A DNA stretch of 34,555 nucleotides from Lysobacteraceae bacterium (GTDB lineage Bacteria; Pseudomonadota; Gammaproteobacteria; Xanthomonadales; Rhodanobacteraceae): the NCBI GenBank assembly GCA_028871555.1, contig JAGWNA010000033.1, positions 1 through 34,555 of the forward strand, read 5' to 3'. The notes beneath the pieces were generated by a model. That model saw only the letters and a list, made by a program, of their open reading frames with translations, made no database searches and was not told the origin of the DNA. The translations under genes were made by a program, and so were the position numbers. Of this stretch, positions 18,160 to 27,130 are shown one piece after another. The first letter of the stretch is position 1, and every line of letters begins with the position of its first letter.

Positions 18160-20163
18160 ATGTCATCGTTGCCACCGGGTCATCCTGCTGCCCGCTATCC
18201 TGCGGGCCATCCTGCGCGGATCATGCTCGATTCGCCGCTGGCGGCCGCCAGCCGGTCGATCGTGTATCGCCGGCGCAACCGCCAGCGACCGCGCGAACGC
18301 GGCCTGCGCCTGGCCGCGGCAGTCGGCTCGCTGCTGCTGCATGTGTTGTTCCTGCTCAGCTTCGTGCTTGGTCCTGCCTATGTGGTCACGCAGCGGCCTG
18401 AGCCGAAGCGGCAATTCATGCAGATACGCCTGATCGAAAAGCCCGAGCCGCCACCGCCGCCGCCGGTGCGCGGCACGCCGCCGAAGGAACTGGGGCCACG
18501 GCATCAGGGCCGCGCCAGCCAGCTGGCGGCGACCCGCCGGCAGGCGCCTGCGGTGGCGACAGCGCAAGCCGCGATGCCGCAGGTGCCGGCATCCGCCGTG
18601 CGCGCGTTGCCGGCGCAGCCGCGGGTGCCCAGGCGCGCATCGATCGCGGCAGCCAGGCCGCCGTCGAGCGTGCCGCCGCCGACGTTGCCATCGATCCCAT
18701 TGGCCGAGCAGCCGCCGACCGTGAAGCTGGCCATCCCCGCGTTGCTGCCGCCGATGCCGCCGAAATTCCAGCCCGAGCCGGTGCGCAAACCGCAACTGGA
18801 AGGCAATCGTCCGCAGTTGCCGCCCACCTCGATGACGTTGACGCAGGTGCCGGCGCAGACGCTGCCCACGGTGGACATCCCGGTCATCCCGTCGAATGTG
18901 GCCGTGCCTCCGGTCGGCGCGCCACGCCAGCTGACACCGATCCGCACGCAGATTGCGGTCGCGGCGCCGGAACCCGAGCAGCCACCGATTTCGTTGCCGG
19001 CACCACCGGCTCCGACGGTGAACCTGCAAGTGGCGCCGTTGAAGGTGCCGGCATCCGGCGCACCGTCCGATCTGCCGCAGTTGCAGGCAACGGCCATCCC
19101 GGCCAGCGAAGCGCCGCCGGTGCCGGTGCCGGTGCCGACGGTGGCGTCAGCGCAAGTCGAACTTCACGCGCCGGCCGTCAAGATCGATGCGGCGGCCAAG
19201 CTGCCGACGCCGGCGATCCAGCCGCCGGTGGCGGTGGAACTGCCGCCATCGAGCGCCACGGCGGCGAACGTGGCCACGGCGGCGAGCGTGGCAGTGCCCC
19301 CTGCGGCGGCCCTGCCGGCAGCGGCATCGCCGGCACCTGCCAAGGCAGAACAGTCCGCGGCCATCGGCAGTCCGCAGCAGGCCGATTCCACCCGGCAGAG
19401 CGGTGCACGCGATGTCAGCACCGCACCGAACGCCACGCCGCTGGGCAGCGACAGCGCCACACCGGGTGAGCCCAACGGCGTGACCGCCGCAGCGGAACCC
19501 GCCGCCGGCCACGGCACTGCCCAGGCACCGGCGTCAGCGTCAGCGCAGGGCAGCGGCAAGCACGCGAGCCCCGGCAAAGTCGGCGGCAACCAGCCCGGTG
19601 CCGTGCAGGGCGCGTTGCATGGTGCGTCGGGTGGCTATGTGCAGCTGAAGCCGCACGGTGATACCCAGATCATGGATCACGGCGCGCCGGACATCGGCTA
19701 CCGGCCGACCCGCTTCGACCCGGACTGGACGCCGGACGGCGAGAGTTCGGTCGACACCGCATTGCGTCACGCGGTGGAAAAAACCACCATCAAGCACACC
19801 TTCCACTTGCCGCGCGGCGTGCGTGTCGGGTGCGCACTGCACCCGTTGCTGCCGATGGCCCTGTTCAGCTGCGGCAATCCCGATCCGCCGCCCACGCCGG
19901 TTGCGCAAAAAGTCTACGATCAGATGGATCTGCCGCCTGCCAGGCCGCTGGCGCCGACCACCCCGGCCAGCGTGGCCGCGCCGGCAGCGGTGACGCCGAT
20001 CGAACTGGACAACAGCGTCGAATGCGCCACCGCCCGCGTCGCGGGAGGCCCGTTGCCGCCGGGTTGCGAGGGTTCGCCTTCGATCCGCCCGTCGATTGCG
20101 CCATCACGGTTGCCGGCCGCCTCGTCCAGCTCATGGGTGCCGGCCAGCGATCAGTTTCATTGA
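18160..20163 (+). CDS. TonB-like membrane-anchored protein, paralogue B, long proline-rich spacer
   Basis: 667 residues. A basic N-terminus (RRRNRQRPRERGLR) is followed by a membrane segment (about 51-70, AAAVGSLLLHVLFLLSFVLG), MQIRLIEKPEPPPPPPV and a ~380-residue Pro/Ala/Val-rich spacer long enough to cross the periplasm. The C-terminal ~175 residues repeat the features of paralogue A in order: GDTQIM, YRPTRFDPDW, LRHAVEKTT, HLPRGVRVGC, LFSCGNP, LPPARPLAP and ECATARVAGGPLPPGC. The last Cys pair has the same 13-residue spacing as in A. It may couple inner-membrane energy or position to an envelope partner, but no ExbB/ExbD genes are nearby. The start is uncertain: ATG 18160 has a poor ribosome site, and ATG 18223 is also possible and still keeps the membrane segment. 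Confidence 0.75.
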   Translation: MSSLPPGHPAARYPAGHPARIMLDSPLAAASRSIVYRRRNRQRPRERGLRLAAAVGSLLLHVLFLLSFVLGPAYVVTQRPEPKRQFMQIRLIEKPEPPPPPPVRGTPPKELGPRHQGRASQLAATRRQAPAVATAQAAMPQVPASAVRALPAQPRVPRRASIAAARPPSSVPPPTLPSIPLAEQPPTVKLAIPALLPPMPPKFQPEPVRKPQLEGNRPQLPPTSMTLTQVPAQTLPTVDIPVIPSNVAVPPVGAPRQLTPIRTQIAVAAPEPEQPPISLPAPPAPTVNLQVAPLKVPASGAPSDLPQLQATAIPASEAPPVPVPVPTVASAQVELHAPAVKIDAAAKLPTPAIQPPVAVELPPSSATAANVATAASVAVPPAAALPAAASPAPAKAEQSAAIGSPQQADSTRQSGARDVSTAPNATPLGSDSATPGEPNGVTAAAEPAAGHGTAQAPASASAQGSGKHASPGKVGGNQPGAVQGALHGASGGYVQLKPHGDTQIMDHGAPDIGYRPTRFDPDWTPDGESSVDTALRHAVEKTTIKHTFHLPRGVRVGCALHPLLPMALFSCGNPDPPPTPVAQKVYDQMDLPPARPLAPTTPASVAAPAAVTPIELDNSVECATARVAGGPLPPGCEGSPSIRPSIAPSRLPAASSSSWVPASDQFH

Positions 20164-20223
20164 GGCCGTATCGGCAGCACGGTCATCCGCGATTTTTCAG
20201 AACGGATCAGTAAAGGAGCGTCC

Positions 20224-20922
20224 ATGAAAGTGATCGGCCTCATCGGCGGCATGAGCTGGGAGTCGACCGTGTCGTACTACCGCCAGATCAATGAATCGAT
20301 CAAGGCGCAGCTGGGCGGGCTGCACAGCGCAAAGTTGATGCTCTACAGCGTCGACTTCCATGAGATCGAGCGTCTGCAGGATGCCGGCGACTGGGGCGCC
20401 GCCGGCGGGTTGCTGGCCGCGGCGGCGCGTTCGCTGCAATCGGCCGGCGCGGATTTCCTGGTGCTCTGCACGAACACCATGCACAAGGTGGCATCCGCCA
20501 TCGAAGATGCGGTCGGCATCCCGCTGCTGCACATCGCCGACGCCACGGCCGACGAAATCCACCAGGCCGGATTTGCCACTGCCGGCCTGCTGGGTACGCG
20601 CTTCACCATGGAGCAGGCGTTCTACCGCGAGCGGCTGCAGACGCGTCACGGACTGCGCGTGCTGATACCGGATGCCGAGGACCGCGCACTGGTGCATCGG
20701 GTGATCTACGACGAACTGTGTCTGGGCAGGATCGTGCCGGATTCCCGTGCCGCCTATCGCGGCGTGATGGCGCGGCTCGCGGCGCAGGGCGCCCAGGCGA
20801 TCATTCTGGGCTGTACCGAGATAGCGCTGCTGGTCGATCGCGGCGATGCGGACGTGCCCCTGTTCGATACCACCAGCATCCACGCGCGCAAGGCGGCGCA
20901 GTGGGCGCTGTCGACGACGTGA
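20224..20922 (+). CDS. Aspartate/glutamate racemase family protein
   Basis: 232 residues, full length for the YgeA-like Asp/Glu racemase group. MKVIGLIGGMSWEST is the characteristic N-terminus. The two catalytic cysteines are Cys82 (VLCTNTMHK) and Cys197 (ILGCTEI), one in each half of the pseudosymmetric fold, so PLP-independent racemisation of a small acidic or related amino acid is expected in the cytosol. The substrate is not determined by sequence; YgeA itself has broad specificity. AAGGAG eight bases before the ATG is a strong ribosome site. It lies 60 bp after the TonB-like pair and 113 bp before the BNR protein on the same strand, with no obvious pathway link. Confidence 0.92.
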   Translation: MKVIGLIGGMSWESTVSYYRQINESIKAQLGGLHSAKLMLYSVDFHEIERLQDAGDWGAAGGLLAAAARSLQSAGADFLVLCTNTMHKVASAIEDAVGIPLLHIADATADEIHQAGFATAGLLGTRFTMEQAFYRERLQTRHGLRVLIPDAEDRALVHRVIYDELCLGRIVPDSRAAYRGVMARLAAQGAQAIILGCTEIALLVDRGDADVPLFDTTSIHARKAAQWALSTT

Positions 20923-21035
20923 GCGCGCACGGCGGATCGGCGGCACGGTGCGGAACCCGGTCGCGGGCAAGCGCGCCGGCACGAGGCGGTAGTATCTTCA
21001 CGCACTGATTGCCTTTCACTCCTTGCAGGTAGCCC

Positions 21036-24000
21036 ATGCCGATCCGTCATGCCATCCGTTCTTTCGCTGCCTTCGTCGGCCTGTCGTGGCTGGCCTCGAC
21101 CCCGATCCTCGCCGCCGAATCGCCAGTGCCTGCCAGCGTGGCCGGTGCACTGCAATGGCGCCAGCTCGGGCCGTTCCGCGGCGGCTGGGCCACGATGGGC
21201 GTGGGCGTGCCGTCGCGGCCGCAGACGTTCTACATCGGCACGGCCGGCGGCGGGGTGTGGAAGACCGACGACGCGGGGCGCACCTGGCACTCGCTGTTCG
21301 ACCGGCAGCCGGCCTCGTCCGTGGGCGCGCTGGCGGTGGCGCCGTCCGACCCCGACGTGATCTATGCCGGTACCGGCCAGGTCGCCGCGCGTTACGACGT
21401 GGCAGCCGGCAACGGCGTGTACCGCTCGGACGATGCCGGCCGGCACTGGCGGCACGTGGGGCTGGCCGACAGCCGGCACATCGGCAAGATCCTGGTCGAC
21501 CCGCAGCATCCGGATACCGTGCTGGTCGGTGCGCTCGGCCACTACTTCGGACCGAACCGCGAACGCGGCGTGTTCCGTTCCACCGACGGCGGCAGGACCT
21601 GGAAGCAGACGCTGTTCATCGATGCCGACACCGGCGTGGTGGATCTGGCGGCCGACCCGGCCAATCCGCAGATCGTCTACGCGGCGGCGTGGCAGGTGCG
21701 CAACTATCCGTGGCTGTCGTATTTCCAGCCGAACGCGGGGCCGGGCAGCGGGCTGTATCGTTCCGGCGACGGCGGCATCAGCTGGCAGCGGGTCAGCGGC
21801 CACGGCTGGCCGGGCGGTTCGCTGGGCCGCATCGGCATCGCCACCGCCGGCGGCGGCCGGGTCTATGCGGTGATCAACGCGGCACCCAACAGCGGCAACG
21901 TTCCGCATGCCGCCTCGAAGGACCAGGGCGGGCTGTACCGCTCCGATGACGGCGGCGCCAGCTGGCAGCTGGTCAGCCAGCAGGGCTGGCTGGAGAACGA
22001 CTATTTCAGCCGCATCACCGCGGATCCGGGCAACCGCGACCGCCTCTATTCGGCCGGCCAGTCGATTCGCCGCTCCGACGACGGCGGCAAGACCTGGCAC
22101 GTGTTCAAGGGTGCGCCCGGCGGCGACGACTACCATTACCTGTGGATCAACCCGAGCGACCCCCGGCGGATGATCACCACCAGCGACCAGGGCGCGGTGG
22201 TCACGCTCAACGGCGGGCAGACCTGGGGCAGCTGGTACAACCAGCCGACCGGGCAGTTCTATCACCTGGCCGCCGACAACCGGTTCCCGTACTGGGTCTA
22301 TTCCGGCCAGCAGGATTCGGGCACGGTGGGCATCGCCAGCCGCAGCGACTACGGCTCGATCTCCTTCCGCGACTGGCGTCCGGTCGGCGGTGACGAGCGC
22401 GATTACGACCTGCCCGATCCGGCCGACCCGGACATCGTGTTCGGCTCCGGCCTGGGCGGCCGCGTGTCGCGCTGGAACCGGCACACCGGCGTGGTGCAGA
22501 ACGTCACGCCGTGGCCGGTCAACAGCTACGGCGAGCGTCCCACCGATTACAAGTACCACTACACCTGGATCACCCCGATCGCGTTTGCGGCCAGGCCGCC
22601 GTATGCGCTTTACATGGGCGCGCAGGTGTTGTTCCGCACGACCGATCAGGGCCAGCACTGGGACATCATCAGCCCTGACTTGAACGGCAGGACCGGTGGC
22701 GCGAAAAACTGCGGCGGCAACCCGACCTTGCCGCAGGCACGCGCCTGCGGCTACGGCGTGATCTATGCCATCGCCCCCTCGCCGCTGGACAACGACGAGA
22801 TCTGGGTCGGCACCGACGACGGTCTGGTCCAGCTCACCCGCGATGGCGGCAAGCACTGGGAAAACGTGACCCCGAAGGGTCTGCCCGCGTGGGCCAGGAT
22901 CAGCACGCTGGATGCCTCCGCGCTGCAGCCGGGCACCGCCTATGCGGCCGTGGACACGCACCGCGAGGATGATTTCAGCCCGCACGTGTGGCGCACGCAC
23001 GACTATGGCGCCACCTGGACCGACATCTCCGCCGGCCTGCCGAAGGGCAGTTTCGTCGCGGTGGTGCGTGCCGATCCGGTGCGGGCAGGGCTGCTCTACG
23101 CCGGCACCGACCGGGGCGTGTTCGTCTCCTTCGACGACGGCGCGCACTGGCAGTCGCTGCAGCGCAACCTGCCCACCGCATGGGTGCGCGATCTGCTGGT
23201 ACACGGCAACGACCTGATCGCCGCCACCCAGGGTCGGGCGATCTGGATCCTCGACGACGTCACCCCGTTGCGCCAGGCCAGCGCCGCGATCGCGCGCGCC
23301 CCGGCTTACCTGTTCACGCCGGCACCGGCCGTGCGCGTGCGCGCCAACGAGAACAAGGACACCCCGCTGCCGCCGGAAACCCCGCTGGGCCAGAATCCGC
23401 CGGCCGGTGCGGTGATCGACTACCATCTCGCCGCCGCCGCGAAAGGTCCGGTGACGCTGGACATCCTGGACGGCAAGGGACAACTGGTGCGCCATTTCTC
23501 CAGCGCCGACCGGCCGGCCGAACTCGACGCCGACCGCTACTTCGCCAGGGGCTGGCTGCGTCCCGGTGTGCCGTTGTCGGCTGCTGCGGGCGCGCACCGC
23601 TTCGTGTGGAACCTGCGCTACCCGCGGCCGCAGGCGCTGAAGTACGGCTACAGCATCGCCGCCACCTGGGATTCGGACACGCCGGTGACGCCGGAGGGGC
23701 CGCTGGCGCTGCCGGGCGACTATCGGCTGGTGCTGCACGTGGACGGCAAGTCGTACCGCGCCCCGCTGCGGCTGACGATGGACCCGCGGGTGCATGCCGA
23801 TCCCGCCGCGCTGGCCGCCGGGCTCGCGTTCTCGCGCGACATCGGCGCCACCTTGCAGCGCGTCTGGCAGGGTTACGTGGAGATCCACGCGGTGCGCGAG
23901 CAACTGGATGCCCGCGAGCAGACGCTGGGCCGCAATGCCGATACCGGCGCCGTGCACCAGGCGCTGCTGGCCGCGGTCGAGGCGCTGCGCCGCCGGACCG

Positions 24001-24302
24001 ATCCGCTGGTCAGCGGCAGCGGCGAGGCGACCGCGAACCTGCGTGCGATCAACGACACGTTGACCGGCATCGCCACCGACGTCGAGGGTGCCGACAGCGC
24101 TCCCACCGACGGTCAGCGGCAGGCCTATGCCGAATACCAGGCGAATGCCGACAAGGCATTGCAGCAATGGCGCACGATCCGCGCCATGGATCTGCCCCGG
24201 TTCAATCAGCAACTGCTCGCCGCCGGCATGAAGGCGGTCAGCGTGCCGGCAACGGGCAAGCAGCAGCATGGCGCGTTGGCGGAGTCGCACCACCTGCCGT
24301 GA
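21036..24302 (+). CDS. Large secreted BNR/sortilin-type beta-propeller protein
   Basis: 1088 residues. A signal peptide (residues 1-27, FAAFVGLSWLASTPILAAE) sends it to the periplasm or outside. About 30-760 is built from Asp-box repeats of BNR/VPS10 type: TDDAGRTW, SDDAGRHW, STDGGRTW, SGDGGISW, SDDGGASW, SDDGGKTW, TRDGGKHW, THDYGATW and others, likely two large propellers. The C-terminal ~300 residues include an Ig-like strand region (RFVWNLRYPRP; YRLVLHVDGKSY) and a helical tail with heptad-like spacing (VREQLDAREQTLGR). Sialidase catalytic residues are not identifiable. Proteins of this plan are annotated as WD40/YVTN/BNR-like or glycosyl-hydrolase-like, with unproven activity. CAGGTAG precedes the ATG. 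A hairpin follows the stop at once. Confidence 0.88.
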   Translation: MPIRHAIRSFAAFVGLSWLASTPILAAESPVPASVAGALQWRQLGPFRGGWATMGVGVPSRPQTFYIGTAGGGVWKTDDAGRTWHSLFDRQPASSVGALAVAPSDPDVIYAGTGQVAARYDVAAGNGVYRSDDAGRHWRHVGLADSRHIGKILVDPQHPDTVLVGALGHYFGPNRERGVFRSTDGGRTWKQTLFIDADTGVVDLAADPANPQIVYAAAWQVRNYPWLSYFQPNAGPGSGLYRSGDGGISWQRVSGHGWPGGSLGRIGIATAGGGRVYAVINAAPNSGNVPHAASKDQGGLYRSDDGGASWQLVSQQGWLENDYFSRITADPGNRDRLYSAGQSIRRSDDGGKTWHVFKGAPGGDDYHYLWINPSDPRRMITTSDQGAVVTLNGGQTWGSWYNQPTGQFYHLAADNRFPYWVYSGQQDSGTVGIASRSDYGSISFRDWRPVGGDERDYDLPDPADPDIVFGSGLGGRVSRWNRHTGVVQNVTPWPVNSYGERPTDYKYHYTWITPIAFAARPPYALYMGAQVLFRTTDQGQHWDIISPDLNGRTGGAKNCGGNPTLPQARACGYGVIYAIAPSPLDNDEIWVGTDDGLVQLTRDGGKHWENVTPKGLPAWARISTLDASALQPGTAYAAVDTHREDDFSPHVWRTHDYGATWTDISAGLPKGSFVAVVRADPVRAGLLYAGTDRGVFVSFDDGAHWQSLQRNLPTAWVRDLLVHGNDLIAATQGRAIWILDDVTPLRQASAAIARAPAYLFTPAPAVRVRANENKDTPLPPETPLGQNPPAGAVIDYHLAAAAKGPVTLDILDGKGQLVRHFSSADRPAELDADRYFARGWLRPGVPLSAAAGAHRFVWNLRYPRPQALKYGYSIAATWDSDTPVTPEGPLALPGDYRLVLHVDGKSYRAPLRLTMDPRVHADPAALAAGLAFSRDIGATLQRVWQGYVEIHAVREQLDAREQTLGRNADTGAVHQALLAAVEALRRRTDPLVSGSGEATANLRAINDTLTGIATDVEGADSAPTDGQRQAYAEYQANADKALQQWRTIRAMDLPRFNQQLLAAGMKAVSVPATGKQQHGALAESHHLP

Positions 24303-24311
24303 AAGCAGGCG

Positions 24312-24336
24312 ACCGGCCGGTCTTCGACCGGCCGGT
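24312..24336. terminator. Strong hairpin after BNR gene, no U-tract
   Basis: ACCGGCCGGT-cttcg-ACCGGCCGGT: a 10-bp perfect stem with a TTCG-containing loop, 9 bp after the BNR stop and 121 bp before dapD. Because the arm is itself palindromic, each half can also pair alone. It lacks a T-run, so it may terminate poorly or mainly protect the transcript end. Confidence 0.6.
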
Positions 24337-24457
24337 TCGCGCAAAAGCCGTCACCCCCATTGCATGTATTCTTGGCAGTTCGTTACGCGGCAGCATGGTC
24401 AGCATGCCGCCGTGGCCATCGCGACCAGCGGTATCCGACTCCTGGTGAAGCCAGCTC

Positions 24458-25282
24458 ATGCAATCCATTGAAACCCTGATCAACGACGCCTTCGAGCGTC
24501 GCCACGAACTCGGCTCGGCCGAGATCGAGACCCGTCTGCGGCCCGCCATCCACAAGCTGCTGGACCTGCTCGAATCCGGCGAGTGCCGCGTCGCCGAACC
24601 GGACGGGCACGGTGGCTGGACGGTGAACCAGTGGATCAAGAAGGCGGTGCTGCTGTACTTCCGCCTCAGCGCCAACCAGGTCGTCGACGGCGGTTCGGCG
24701 CTGGCGTTCGACAAGGTGCCGCTGCGCTTCGCCCACGGCAACGATCGCGAACTGCAGGAGCTGGGCGCGCGGGTGGTGCCGGGCGCGCTGGTGCGCCGCG
24801 GCGCGCACATCGCGAAAGACGCGGTGCTGATGCCCAGCTACGTCAACATCGGCGCCCATGTCGGTGCGGGCACGATGGTCGACACCTGGGCCACGGTCGG
24901 TTCCTGCGCACAGATCGGCGCGGGCGTGCACTTGTCCGGCGGCGTCGGCATCGGCGGCGTGCTGGAACCGCTGCAGGCCAACCCCACCATCATCGAGGAC
25001 AACTGCTTCATCGGCGCGCGCTCCGAAGTGGTCGAAGGCGTCATCGTCGAACGCGGCAGCGTGATCGGCATGGGCGTGTTCCTGGGCCAGTCCACCCGCA
25101 TCTACAACCGCGCCACCGGCGAGGTCGGCTACGGCCGCATCCCCGCCGGCAGCGTGGTGGTGGCCGGCAGCCTGCCGGCCAAGGACGGCAGCCACAGCCT
25201 GTACGCGGCGATCATCGTCAAGCAGGTCGACGAGAAGACCCGCAGCAAGACCGGCATCAACGAGCTGCTGCGCGCCGTGTAG
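24458..25282 (+). CDS. dapD: 2,3,4,5-tetrahydropyridine-2,6-dicarboxylate N-succinyltransferase
   Basis: 274 residues, the same length as E. coli DapD. It transfers succinyl from succinyl-CoA to tetrahydrodipicolinate in the cytosol, in the succinylase branch of diaminopimelate/lysine synthesis. The N-terminal helical domain ends [18 protein letters not shown]. The left-handed beta-helix spans about 100-240, with hexapeptides such as [20 protein letters not shown] and [20 protein letters not shown]. The C-terminal [11 protein letters not shown] is typical. It is followed by a Spx-like gene and dapE, a characteristic Xanthomonadales order. The ribosome site is weak (GGTGAAG). Its TAG stop sits in GTGTAGGCGCGCACC, which resembles a decayed copy of the adjacent intergenic repeat. 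Confidence 0.97.
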   Translation: MQSIETLINDAFERRHELGSAEIETRLRPAIHKLLDLLESGECRVAEPDGHGGWTVNQWIKKAVLLYFRLSANQVVDGGSALAFDKVPLRFAHGNDRELQELGARVVPGALVRRGAHIAKDAVLMPSYVNIGAHVGAGTMVDTWATVGSCAQIGAGVHLSGGVGIGGVLEPLQANPTIIEDNCFIGARSEVVEGVIVERGSVIGMGVFLGQSTRIYNRATGEVGYGRIPAGSVVVAGSLPAKDGSHSLYAAIIVKQVDEKTRSKTGINELLRAV

Positions 25283-25314
25283 GCGCGCACCGCGTGCACG
25301 ATTGCGTCGAGCTT

Positions 25315-25386
25315 TGTTGGAGCGCACCTTGTGCGCGATCATGGGTTACAGCGCAGCATGTTTTCGCCCACAGGGTGGGCTCCTAC
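25315..25386. repeat. Inverted pair of GTAGGAGCGCACC-type intergenic repeats
   Basis: TGTTGGAGCGCACCTTGTGC (25315-25334, continuing GCGAT) and an inverted relative, TTCGCCCACAGGGTGGGCTC (25363-25382, ending CTAC), occupy most of the 115 bp between dapD and the Spx-like gene. Each contains its own short hairpin (GCGCAC...GTGCGC). The same element occurs three times at 29361-29473. Transcription of the dap cluster would run through it. Confidence 0.75.
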
Positions 25387-25397
25387 GGAAAATCCGC

Positions 25398-25757
25398 ATG
25401 ACCGAGCTTGTCATCTACGGCCTGCCTGCCTGCGACACCTGCCGCAAGGCGCGCAACTGGCTGGCCCGTTTCGAGGTCGCCCACGATTTCGTCGACTACC
25501 GTGCCAACCCGGTGCCGGCGGCCACGCTGAAGGCCTGGGCGCAGCGGCTCGGCGGCTGGGAAAAGCTGGTCAACAAATCCTCCACCACCTGGCGCAACCT
25601 GCTGCCGCAGCGCAAGAACCCGGGCAGCGATCCGGAGTGGACGCTGCTGCTGAAGGAATACCCCGCACTGATCCGCCGTCCGGTGGTGGTGCAGCCCGAT
25701 GGCGCGGTGAGCGTGGGCTTCACCGACAACGGCTTCAAGAAGCTGTTCGGCAAATAA
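25398..25757 (+). CDS. Spx/MgsR (YffB-like, ArsC-family) thioredoxin-fold protein
   Basis: 119 residues, a single ArsC-like thioredoxin-fold domain. The redox motif is C12-D-T-C15 in [16 protein letters not shown], close to the N-terminus as in the family. [16 protein letters not shown] and LIRRPVV with a C-terminal [14 protein letters not shown] match the YffB/MgsR group. It is probably a small glutathione- or thiol-linked reductase or regulator in the cytosol. A true arsenate reductase is unlikely without other ars genes, and because of the CxxC form. It lies between dapD and dapE, 29 bp from the latter, and is probably cotranscribed. The start is set by homology (the frame is open to 25302); the ribosome site is CGGAAA. 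Confidence 0.88.
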   Translation: MTELVIYGLPACDTCRKARNWLARFEVAHDFVDYRANPVPAATLKAWAQRLGGWEKLVNKSSTTWRNLLPQRKNPGSDPEWTLLLKEYPALIRRPVVVQPDGAVSVGFTDNGFKKLFGK

Positions 25758-25786
25758 GCCCGCGATCTGCTGAGACACAACCCGTC

Positions 25787-26998
25787 ATGTCCGATGTGCT
25801 CGACCTCACCTGTGACCTGATCCGGCGCCGTTCGCTGACGCCCGAGGATGCCGGCTGCCTGCCGCTGATCGGCGAACGTCTGGCACGCGCCGGTTTCCGC
25901 ATCGAGCATCTGCGCTACGGCGAGGTGGACAACCTGTGGGCCACGCATGGCCGCAGCAACGAACCCGGCGGCGGGCCGACGCTGGTCTTTCTGGGCCATA
26001 CCGACGTGGTGCCCACCGGGCCGGAGACGACGTGGCGCAGCCCGCCGTTCGAGCCGACCGTCCGCGACGGCGATTGTTTTTGCGATCGTCCTGATCGCGG
26101 GAACCAGAAAGCGGCCATCCATGGCCGCACTCCCCACCTTTACGGCCGCGGTGCCGCCGACATGAAGGGCTCGGTGGCGGCGATGGTGGTGGCGCTGGAG
26201 CAGTTCGCGGCGGCGCACCCCGGCCATCGCGGCCGGGTCGGCCTGCTGCTCACCAGTGACGAAGAGGGACCGGACAACCTCGACGGCGTGCGCCGTGTGG
26301 CCGAGCACTTGCGTGCCGGCGGGGAACGCATCGACTGGTGCGTGGTAGGCGAGCCGTCGTCCCGGGAAAAACTTGGCGACCTGATCCGCGTCGGCCGGCG
26401 CGGCTCGCTTTCCGGCACGCTGGCGGTGCACGGCGTGCAGGGTCACGTGGCGTATCCGGAAAAGGCGCTCAATCCGATCCATGCCTTCGCGCCGGCACTG
26501 GCGGAGCTTGCCGCCGAGCGATGGGACGAGGGCAACGGCGATTTTCCGCCGACCTCGTTCCAGGTCTCCAACCTCAACGCCGGCACCGGGGCCAACAATG
26601 TCATCCCCGGCACGCTGAGCGCGCTGGTCAACTTCCGCTACGGCACGGCCAGCACCGCCGAGGAGCTGCGTGCGCGCACCGGGGCGATCCTGCGCCGGCA
26701 TGGGCTGGACTTCACGCTGGACTGGAACCTTTCCGGCCAGCCGTTCCTGACCCCGCCGGGCGGGGTGCTGCGCGAGACGGTGGTGGCGGTGTGCCGCGAT
26801 CTCTGCGGCCTCGACCCCGAGCAAAGCACCGGCGGCGGCACCTCCGACGGCCGCTTCATCGCGCCGCTCGGTGCCGAGGTGGTGGAAATCGGCCCGGTCA
26901 ATGCCACCATCCACAAGGTGGACGAGTGCGTGGCCGTGCAGGATCTCGAACGGCTGCCGGCGCTGTATCGATCGGTGTGCGAACGGTTGCTGGGCTGA
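25787..26998 (+). CDS. dapE: Succinyl-diaminopimelate desuccinylase with internal insertion
   Basis: 403 residues, against about 375-380 usual. It is an M20 dinuclear zinc enzyme hydrolysing N-succinyl-LL-diaminopimelate. Metal and catalytic residues are all visible: His71 and Asp73 (GHTDVVPTG), Asp125 ([10 protein letters not shown]), Glu159-Glu160 (TSDEEGP), and a C-terminal His in [11 protein letters not shown]. The dimerisation domain (about 200-315) is intact, with GRRGSLSG and [10 protein letters not shown]. The excess length is one block, residues 96-117, between VRDG and LYGRGAAD, where family members normally run directly from one to the other. That block is encoded by two palindromes (see 26072-26137). 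The frame is kept, so the enzyme may still work, with a loop close to the active site. dapE is usually essential, which argues for function. Confidence 0.95.
   Translation: MSDVLDLTCDLIRRRSLTPEDAGCLPLIGERLARAGFRIEHLRYGEVDNLWATHGRSNEPGGGPTLVFLGHTDVVPTGPETTWRSPPFEPTVRDGDCFCDRPDRGNQKAAIHGRTPHLYGRGAADMKGSVAAMVVALEQFAAAHPGHRGRVGLLLTSDEEGPDNLDGVRRVAEHLRAGGERIDWCVVGEPSSREKLGDLIRVGRRGSLSGTLAVHGVQGHVAYPEKALNPIHAFAPALAELAAERWDEGNGDFPPTSFQVSNLNAGTGANNVIPGTLSALVNFRYGTASTAEELRARTGAILRRHGLDFTLDWNLSGQPFLTPPGGVLRETVVAVCRDLCGLDPEQSTGGGTSDGRFIAPLGAEVVEIGPVNATIHKVDECVAVQDLERLPALYRSVCERLLG
26072..26137 (+). mobile_element. In-frame palindromic element inserted in dapE
   Basis: 66 bp (22 codons) absent from the expected DapE alignment. 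It contains two hairpins: GCGATC-gtcct-GATCGC (about 26082-26098) and GCGGCCAT-cc-ATGGCCGC (about 26111-26128). It is AT-richer at its start (GATTGTTTTTGC). The encoded residues include two Cys and several Arg/His, unlike the flanks. Length divisible by three and absence of stops kept the gene open. It resembles, in principle, the Rickettsia palindromic elements found inside genes. Its origin from a genomic repeat family is inferred, as no second copy is in this window. Confidence 0.7.
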
Positions 26999-27130
26999 GG
27001 TGCGTGCAGCCGGCAGCGGGAAAGCCGGCCCCGAGCCTGCCGGACACCGGGTCTTGCGCGGAAGCTGCCAGCGCTGCGGGCGATCCGGCTGCCCGACGGC
27101 GGTGCGGCATCGCCACCGGGCCGGATGGCG

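Noticed and set aside
21036..24302. Sialidase
   Set aside because: Many Asp-boxes but no identifiable sialidase arginine triad or nucleophile arrangement; better described as a BNR/sortilin-type protein.
20754..24344. Minus-strand open frame of almost 1200 codons antisense to the BNR gene
   Set aside because: Its composition is Arg/His/Val/Gly-rich without domains, and the plus-strand frame has a signal peptide, Asp-box repeats and a ribosome site. Long antisense frames are expected at this GC content.
25398..25757. True arsenate reductase arsC
   Set aside because: CxxC near the N-terminus, the dap-cluster position and absence of other ars genes fit the Spx/MgsR-YffB group better.
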